Origin: an uncultured Flavobacteriaceae bacterium
Lineage (GTDB): Bacteria > Bacteroidota > Bacteroidia > Flavobacteriales > Flavobacteriaceae
Assembly: GCA_938010765.1 (NCBI GenBank)
Contig: CALLVX010000003.1
Coordinates: 1 to 39,290 of the forward strand
Reading direction: 5' to 3'
Length of the DNA stretch: 39,290 nucleotides
Positions 34,627 to 39,290 of this stretch are shown piece after piece (position 1 is the first letter of the stretch; every line of letters begins with the position of its first letter). A model generated the notes under the pieces. The model saw only the letters and a list, made by a program, of their open reading frames with translations. It made no database searches and was not told the origin of the DNA. The position numbers and the translations under genes are program-made.

Positions 34627-34809
34627 ATGCTAGTTTTACATACATTTTTAGCGATTGGTGCACCACAAATAATTTTGGTGGTAGTGGTCGTACTTTTATT
34701 GTTTGGAGGCAAAAAAATTCCAGAATTGATGCGTGGTCTGGGAAGTGGAATAAAAGAATTTAAAGATGCCTCTAAGGAAGATGAAAAATTGGAAGAAAAA
34801 AAAGAATAA
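34627..34809 (+). CDS. tatA: Twin-arginine translocase TatA/TatE family subunit
   Basis: This 60-residue protein forms the pore-like component of the twin-arginine pathway that exports folded proteins. It has the N-terminal transmembrane helix (about 11-25, [16 protein letters not shown]), the hinge [20 protein letters not shown] with the conserved phenylalanine-glycine and an amphipathic helix, and a charged acidic tail. No tatC lies in the window, so it is encoded separately. Two hairpin terminators follow immediately. Confidence 0.95.
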   Translation: MLVLHTFLAIGAPQIILVVVVVLLLFGGKKIPELMRGLGSGIKEFKDASKEDEKLEEKKE

Positions 34810-34830
34810 CATAATTACAAAATAGTTATT

Positions 34831-34859
34831 AAACCCTTGGAAATCCCGAGGGTTTTTTT
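34831..34859 (+). terminator. Rho-independent terminator after tatA
   Basis: The stem AAACCCT (34831-34837) pairs with AGGGTTT (34849-34855), and a T-run follows to 34859. This is the classical stem plus T-tract layout, 22 bp after the tatA stop. Confidence 0.85.
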
Positions 34860-34880
34860 GTGCTTCATTGTCAGGTTTAT

Positions 34881-34923
34881 AAAAAAGGGATTATATACCG
34901 AATGGCATATAATCCCTTTTTTT
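34881..34923. terminator. Strong 16-bp stem hairpin, bidirectional terminator-like
   Basis: Arms of 16 bp (34881-34896 and 34907-34922) are perfectly complementary, with a 10-nt loop, A-runs on the left and T-runs on the right. It would terminate transcription from either strand and insulates tatA from the giant gene downstream. Confidence 0.8.
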
Positions 34924-35197
34924 GTTAAACGACTTCCTTAAAAACCCGTTTTAATAACTATTTCCTACACAACAATACGGCTTTTAGCCACGCGATAGAA
35001 AGCCTAATAGCCCCCTTAGCTCGTTTTGACAGAAAGCATCTGTTTTAAGCTGATTCACAACACTTTCCCCTTGCTACACAACAAAACAGATACGATAGGT
35101 ATCACATCTGTTAAATTCCTCGTTAATAGGTTAATTAAAGAAGCGCGAGGGCGAGTTTGCTCCCTATAACTCTCTCGGCGATTTAACCACCAAAAAA
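34924..35197 (+). promoter_or_regulatory. Leader of the giant gene with two repeated elements
   Basis: This stretch of about 270 bp has no gene. It contains two copies of CTACACAACAA (34965-34975 and 35074-35084), two copies of CATCTGTT (35037-35044 and 35105-35112), a short inverted repeat ACAGA/TCTGT (35029-35033/35039-35043), and a 7-bp inverted repeat AACAGAT/ATCTGTT (35085-35091/35106-35112) whose left arm overlaps a second stem GATAC/GTATC (35089-35093/35099-35103). I see no TAnnTTTG match close to the start. It may hold a regulator site or structured leader. Confidence 0.35.
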
Positions 35198-38100
35198 ATG
35201 CTTAACCTACAACGCATTGCCATCGCAGTTTTCCTCTTGGGAATCTTTACAAGTTTTAGTGAGCCTACGAGCATTGCGATTTCAAGTACCCCAGAAAATA
35301 CTATTGCTTATTTAGAGAATGATGTACTAGTTGCCTCTCCACCTCCAACTTTTTCTAACTGCCCTTCTGATATGACGGGCTTAGTCCCATCCATCGGGAA
35401 CTGTACAGTTTCGGTGAATTGGATACCTCCCATTGCGTCGGGCGGATTAGGATCTCTGACGGTAAGCAGTAACTACAATCCGGGTGATCAGTTTTTTGCA
35501 GGTACCCACCGGGTGGTATACCGTGCGACCGACAGCAACGGAGATACGGCTTTTTGCACCTTCAATATTACCGTTTTAGATAATGAAAACCCTGTGATAA
35601 CAGCTCCGGCAGATATTGCCGTTAGCGCTGATCCAGGAAGTTGTGGGGCCGTAATAAATTTTACGTATCCAACAGCTTCCGACAACTGCCCTGCGGGAAC
35701 AGGAGAATCTTCCCTAGAGGAAAATTTTGACGGTGGAGATGATTTTTCCCAGCTTTGTTACGTCTTCGACGGAACAAGTGTTGGCACTAGTGGCATAATA
35801 GATGGCACTTTTGAACTGGAGACAGAACAAATTGTAGACTTCGATGCGCGATCGTTCTTAATGCCTCTTACCCTATTTAATGGGACTGGGGAAATCTTTT
35901 TTGACCATATTCTTGAAAAAGGGATTGGCAATTTAACCACCCGTGACACCCGTATTACAATCTCTCTTGTTGACACGGGTGGTACGGCAACTCAAATTTT
36001 TTCCAAACAGTATCTCGATGAAAACTTATACACAGAATATATCCCGATTACCCAATCTGGAAATTTTTATGTCCTATTTGAATTTACATCCGATGATCGG
36101 AGAAGAGATATAGCATATCTAGATAATATATATGTTCCCGGATTTGTAGTAGCTAACGAAAGTGGTTCGGGACAATGCGATGCCGCATTTCTAAGAGTAG
36201 CCAAAACAGATGGTTCTGGACTAAATAGTGGAGATGAATTTCCAGTTGGTACCACCACCCTACGTTATTTCACCGAAGATGCCGCTGGCAACTTTGACTT
36301 CGAAGAATTAAACATTACGGTTACTAATGATATCACCCCTCCTTCAGGACCCGATGTAGAGTATTGTGAGGGCAATACCATCCCTACATTAACGGTCAGT
36401 AATGACCCTACAGAAACTGTGGATTGGTACGACGCACCTTCGGGAGGTACACTATTACTTGCCGATAGTAACACGTATACACCCACGGGGCCTGGTGACT
36501 ATTATGTAGAATCCAGAAATGCTTTAACAGGTTGTACCAGCGCAACGAGAACAAGGATTAGACTCTTAGAAAATCCAAGACCTGACCCACCAGTGGTGGT
36601 TTCGTCTATTGAATATTGTATTGGGGATACGGCGGTACCATTGACAGCTACTGAAGATCCAGGAAACTTATTGGAATGGTATACAGTGGCAACCGGAGGT
36701 ACCATGCTTCCGGGAGCTCCAACGCCGGATACCAGCTCGGCAAATACTACCAATTACTATGTACAACAGGTTGATGGTACAACAGGATGTACCAGTCTAA
36801 GAGCCCAAATACAGGTAATTGTTTATAACCTTCCTGTTGCTCCTTCGGTTACTAGTCCATTAGAATACTGTATTGGCGAAACTGCCGCCACATTAGATTC
36901 CAGTGCCACTGGAACGAACTTAGTTTGGTATGACGCTGCCGTTGGTGGAAACATTATTTCTGGGACCTTTAGACCAAGTACTGCAATTGCAGGAACACAA
37001 AACTATTGGGTGACTCAATCGGTCGCCTCAGGAGGAACTAGCTGTGAAAGCACTCGGGCCCAGCTGGTCGTAAATGTCAATGCCCCTCCCGCAATTACCA
37101 CACAACCAACAAACCAAACGGTATGCGAAGGTGAAAATGCTTCTTTTACTTCGGCCGCCTCCAATGCTGTAACTTATCAATGGCAGTTATTCAATGGTGG
37201 TACATGGACAGATTTGAGCGATGGTGCACCTTACAGCAATACTACGACCACAACTTTAGACATTACCGCTGCTACATTGGCAATGAACGGAAACCAGTAT
37301 CGTATGATGGCCTCTAGCATTGCAGCCGGTTGTGCCGATGCTATTTCAGCAGAACGAACACTTACCGTAAATGCCCTTCCGAACGCACCGGGAGTCACAT
37401 CTCCTGTACTCTATTGCGTAGGGGATACTGCAACACAACTCACTGCTACAGGAACCAATCTTTTATGGTACACCGTAGCAACTGGTGGAACGGGAAGCGC
37501 AACAGCACCGACTCCAAGCACAGCAGCCGCAGGTAGCACTTCGTATTGGGTGAGCCAAACCAACGCCAGTTCATGTGAAGGGCCAAGAGCGGAAATTGTT
37601 GTTACCGTAAATGCTTTTCCGAATGCACCGGGAGTTACATCACCAGTTAACTATTGTATTGGGGATACCGCCACTCAGTTGACGGCCTCAGGAACCAATC
37701 TTTTATGGTATACCGTGGCAACCGGAGGAACAGGAAGTGCTACAGCACCCACCCCTAACACTGCAACTGCGGGTAGTACCTCGTACTGGGTAAGTCAGAC
37801 AAACGCTAGTTCATGTGAAAGCCCACGAGCTGAAATCGTTGTCAATGTCAATACCCTTCCAAATGCGCCGGGAGTCACCACTCCGGTCACCTATTGTCAA
37901 AATGACACCGCATCACAGCTTACCGCTACGGGCACCAACCTATTATGGTATACCGTTGCAACAGGCGGTACCGGAAGCGCAACAGCGCCTACCCCCAACA
38001 CCGCTACAACGGGAAGCACCTCGTACTGGGTAAGTCAGACAAACGCTAGTTCATGTGAAGGCCCAAGGGCAGAAATCGTTGTCACGATAAATGCCCAACC

Positions 38101-39290
38101 AAGCGCACCTGGAGTCACCACTCCGGTCACCTACTGTGAAGGGGATACCGCATCGCAACTTACCGCCACGGGCACCAATCTTTTATGGTACACCGTCGCA
38201 ACAGGCGGAACGGGAAGCGCAACAGCACCTACCCCGAGCACCGCTACAACAGGCAGCACCTCGTACTGGGTGAGCCAAACCAACGCCAGTTCATGTGAAG
38301 GGCCAAGAGCTGAAATCGTCGTTACTGTTAATCCTATTCCAAGTGCACCGGGTGTTGCTACACCTGTCGTCTACTGTCAAAATGATACCGCCTCGCAATT
38401 GACCGCTACAGGCACCAACCTATTATGGTATACGGCTGCAACGGGAGGTACCGGAAACACCACTGCTCCAACTCCAAGTACCAGTGCTGTTGGAGACACT
38501 TCTTATTATGTTAGTCAAACGTCTGGAACTTGTGAAAGCCCAAGAGCGGAAATCGTCGTTACCATCAATGCACAACCGACCATCGGTATCGACACCGCAC
38601 CCAGCTGTGCCGTAGATCTATTGACCTATTCGCTATCGGTCAATGTCAGCACCGGAAACGTGACCAGTACCGCGGGTACGGTCACCGATAACGGGGGTAA
38701 TAACTGGACCGTCTCGGCCATTCCTTCGGGAACCGATATCACCATTACAGTCACAGATACCGGAAATTCATGTGACAACACTATCAATATCACAGCACCT
38801 AACTGTAGCTGTCCCACCGTCAACGAACCGGGGGATGACAGCGGCGACCTCGCCTATTGTATAGGTGGTACCGTACCGACCATTTCCGCAACCGTAAACG
38901 CAGGGGAGACCATCGATTGGTATACAACAGCAACAGGAGGAACGGCAATTTCAACGGGATCCCTGACCTTTCAGCCAAGTGCCGCCAGCCTTTCCAATGG
39001 CCCCAACAGTTTTTATGCCGAGGCAAGGAACACTGCCAACGGATGTACAAGTGCCACGAGAAACGAAATCATCATCACTCAAAATACATTGCCAGCAGCG
39101 CCGGGAGTAACCACTCCCGTAACCTACTGCGAAGGCGATACCGCATCGCAACTCACTGCCACGGGAACCAACCTATTATGGTATACCGTTGCAACAGGCG
39201 GTACCGGAAGCGCAACAGCGCCTACCCCCAACACCGCTACAACGGGAAGCACCTCGTACTGGGTAAGTCAGACAAACGCTAGTTCATGTG
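35198..39290 (+). CDS. Giant secreted adhesin-like protein with HYR and Ig-like repeats (5' part)
   Basis: The frame from ATG 35198 is open to the end of the window (1364 codons, no stop), so the gene is partial. Residues 1-27 look like a signal peptide. HYR-like domains cover about 52-128 and about 129-378; the second is interrupted at about 168-325 by a segment starting EENFDGGDDF and ending YLDNIYV (307-313), resembling a T9SS-associated jelly-roll domain. Ig-like domains follow: three variable (about 381-628), one PKD-like (about 629-725), five near-identical 80-residue units (about 726-1124), another PKD-like, another Ig-like, and a partial unit. Units share YC-GDTA, LLWYT and SSCE-PRAE. 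A C-terminal T9SS sorting domain is expected beyond the window. Probably cell-surface adhesion. Confidence 0.85.
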   Translation, partial: MLNLQRIAIAVFLLGIFTSFSEPTSIAISSTPENTIAYLENDVLVASPPPTFSNCPSDMTGLVPSIGNCTVSVNWIPPIASGGLGSLTVSSNYNPGDQFFAGTHRVVYRATDSNGDTAFCTFNITVLDNENPVITAPADIAVSADPGSCGAVINFTYPTASDNCPAGTGESSLEENFDGGDDFSQLCYVFDGTSVGTSGIIDGTFELETEQIVDFDARSFLMPLTLFNGTGEIFFDHILEKGIGNLTTRDTRITISLVDTGGTATQIFSKQYLDENLYTEYIPITQSGNFYVLFEFTSDDRRRDIAYLDNIYVPGFVVANESGSGQCDAAFLRVAKTDGSGLNSGDEFPVGTTTLRYFTEDAAGNFDFEELNITVTNDITPPSGPDVEYCEGNTIPTLTVSNDPTETVDWYDAPSGGTLLLADSNTYTPTGPGDYYVESRNALTGCTSATRTRIRLLENPRPDPPVVVSSIEYCIGDTAVPLTATEDPGNLLEWYTVATGGTMLPGAPTPDTSSANTTNYYVQQVDGTTGCTSLRAQIQVIVYNLPVAPSVTSPLEYCIGETAATLDSSATGTNLVWYDAAVGGNIISGTFRPSTAIAGTQNYWVTQSVASGGTSCESTRAQLVVNVNAPPAITTQPTNQTVCEGENASFTSAASNAVTYQWQLFNGGTWTDLSDGAPYSNTTTTTLDITAATLAMNGNQYRMMASSIAAGCADAISAERTLTVNALPNAPGVTSPVLYCVGDTATQLTATGTNLLWYTVATGGTGSATAPTPSTAAAGSTSYWVSQTNASSCEGPRAEIVVTVNAFPNAPGVTSPVNYCIGDTATQLTASGTNLLWYTVATGGTGSATAPTPNTATAGSTSYWVSQTNASSCESPRAEIVVNVNTLPNAPGVTTPVTYCQNDTASQLTATGTNLLWYTVATGGTGSATAPTPNTATTGSTSYWVSQTNASSCEGPRAEIVVTINAQPSAPGVTTPVTYCEGDTASQLTATGTNLLWYTVATGGTGSATAPTPSTATTGSTSYWVSQTNASSCEGPRAEIVVTVNPIPSAPGVATPVVYCQNDTASQLTATGTNLLWYTAATGGTGNTTAPTPSTSAVGDTSYYVSQTSGTCESPRAEIVVTINAQPTIGIDTAPSCAVDLLTYSLSVNVSTGNVTSTAGTVTDNGGNNWTVSAIPSGTDITITVTDTGNSCDNTINITAPNCSCPTVNEPGDDSGDLAYCIGGTVPTISATVNAGETIDWYTTATGGTAISTGSLTFQPSAASLSNGPNSFYAEARNTANGCTSATRNEIIITQNTLPAAPGVTTPVTYCEGDTASQLTATGTNLLWYTVATGGTGSATAPTPNTATTGSTSYWVSQTNASSC
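35714..36150 (+). other. Probable jelly-roll domain inserted in the second HYR domain
   Basis: Within the giant gene, residues about 173-318 run from EENFDGG to YLDNIYVPG, a layout like MAM/cleaved-adhesin jelly-roll domains (start FDGG, end Y-DN--V). The HYR sequence before it (ITAPADIAVS, GAVINFTYPTASDNCP) and after it (AFLRVAKTDGSG, FPVGTTTLRYFTEDAAGN) are the two halves of one HYR domain. Confidence 0.5.
37373..38569 (+). repeat. Five tandem Ig-like (CHU_C-associated type) units of about 240 bp
   Basis: Unit starts are 37373, 37613, 37853, 38093 and 38333 (exact 240-bp period, last unit 237 bp). Each encodes about 80 residues with APGVT-P, YC--DTA-QLTA-GTNLLWYT-ATGGTG and SCE-PRAEIVV. 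Stretches of DNA are identical between units: the GGGTGAGCC version near 37547-37590 is repeated at 38267-38310, and the TAAGTCAGAC version near 37778-37819 at 38018-38059. This mosaic points to recent unequal recombination or gene conversion. Confidence 0.9.
39086..39290 (+). repeat. Sixth, partial Ig-like unit, identical over 124 bp to the third
   Basis: Bases 39167-39290 are identical to 37934-38057 (offset 1233), although a PKD-like domain, an Ig-like domain and two further units lie between. The unit is cut by the window end. Confidence 0.9.

Noticed and set aside
38857..39282. Open frames in other registers across the adhesin repeats (for example 38857-39282 and 37330-37536)
   Set aside because: They are shadows of the long reading frame from 35198, caused by its biased codon use and repeats.
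37373..39290. Repeats that could be mistaken for a CRISPR array
   Set aside because: The period is 240 bp, every copy is in frame and protein-coding, and there are no short repeat-spacer units or Cas genes.
1..39290. tRNA, rRNA or known riboswitches
   Set aside because: I found no cloverleaf with conserved TTCG-like arms and no riboswitch core that I can name in the intergenic gaps; a covariance-model scan would be needed to exclude small ones.

Overview
The window reads as chromosomal DNA of a marine-type Flavobacteriaceae bacterium (Bacteroidota). The signs are: several copies of the TAnnTTTG -7 promoter element of this phylum in front of genes; lineage-typical families (DUF5687, DUF4254, DUF6427, DUF6341, a GH3-type protein); an arsenosugar gene set; and a giant repeat-rich secreted protein of the kind usually exported by the type IX secretion system. 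Family names come from recognising sequences by eye; no search was run.

Layout. 1-126 is an odd GC-rich stretch. 178-5825 holds a SnoaL-like protein with an apparent one-base frameshift, an ABC ATPase plus DUF5687 permease pair, a PaaE-like flavin/2Fe-2S reductase with a Crp/Fnr regulator behind it, a small membrane protein and a patatin-like lipase. 6080-8332 is an arsenosugar-type trio (DUF2064 glycosyltransferase-like protein, AhpD-like protein, radical SAM protein ArsS) without arsM, followed by a TetR regulator. 9192-12290 holds a GT9 glycosyltransferase, DUF4254, DUF6427 and DUF6341 proteins.

12332-30344 is one long minus-strand block of 16 tightly packed genes: a DUF6909-like protein, a Wzz-like chain-length protein, dTDP-rhamnose synthesis (rfbB, rfbA, rfbC, rfbD), a nucleotide-sugar dehydrogenase, an O-antigen ligase-like protein, a Wzx flippase, a Wzy polymerase, three glycosyltransferases, a polyprenyl-phosphate sugar transferase, a UDP-glucuronate decarboxylase, and purD at the 3' end. 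Together they describe a Wzx/Wzy-dependent surface polysaccharide (O-antigen or capsule) that probably contains rhamnose, a uronic or aminouronic sugar, and xylose.

30345-39290 begins with a palindrome-rich intergenic repeat and a structured leader ahead of a secreted two-domain protein (ILEI/FAM3-like plus glycerophosphodiesterase-like). Then come a GH3-family adenylating enzyme, an M23 peptidase, tatA with two terminators, and the 5' part (1364 codons, no stop) of a giant adhesin-like protein. That protein has HYR domains, one apparently split by an inserted jelly-roll domain, and an array of 80-residue Ig-like repeats whose DNA has been homogenised recently.

The most promising points for follow-up are the ILEI-GDPD fusion, the nucleoside-phosphorylase-like signature in the DUF6909-like protein, the split HYR domain and repeat homogenisation in the adhesin, and the palindromes and folded leaders in several intergenic gaps. 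I did not find a clearly new multi-gene system.
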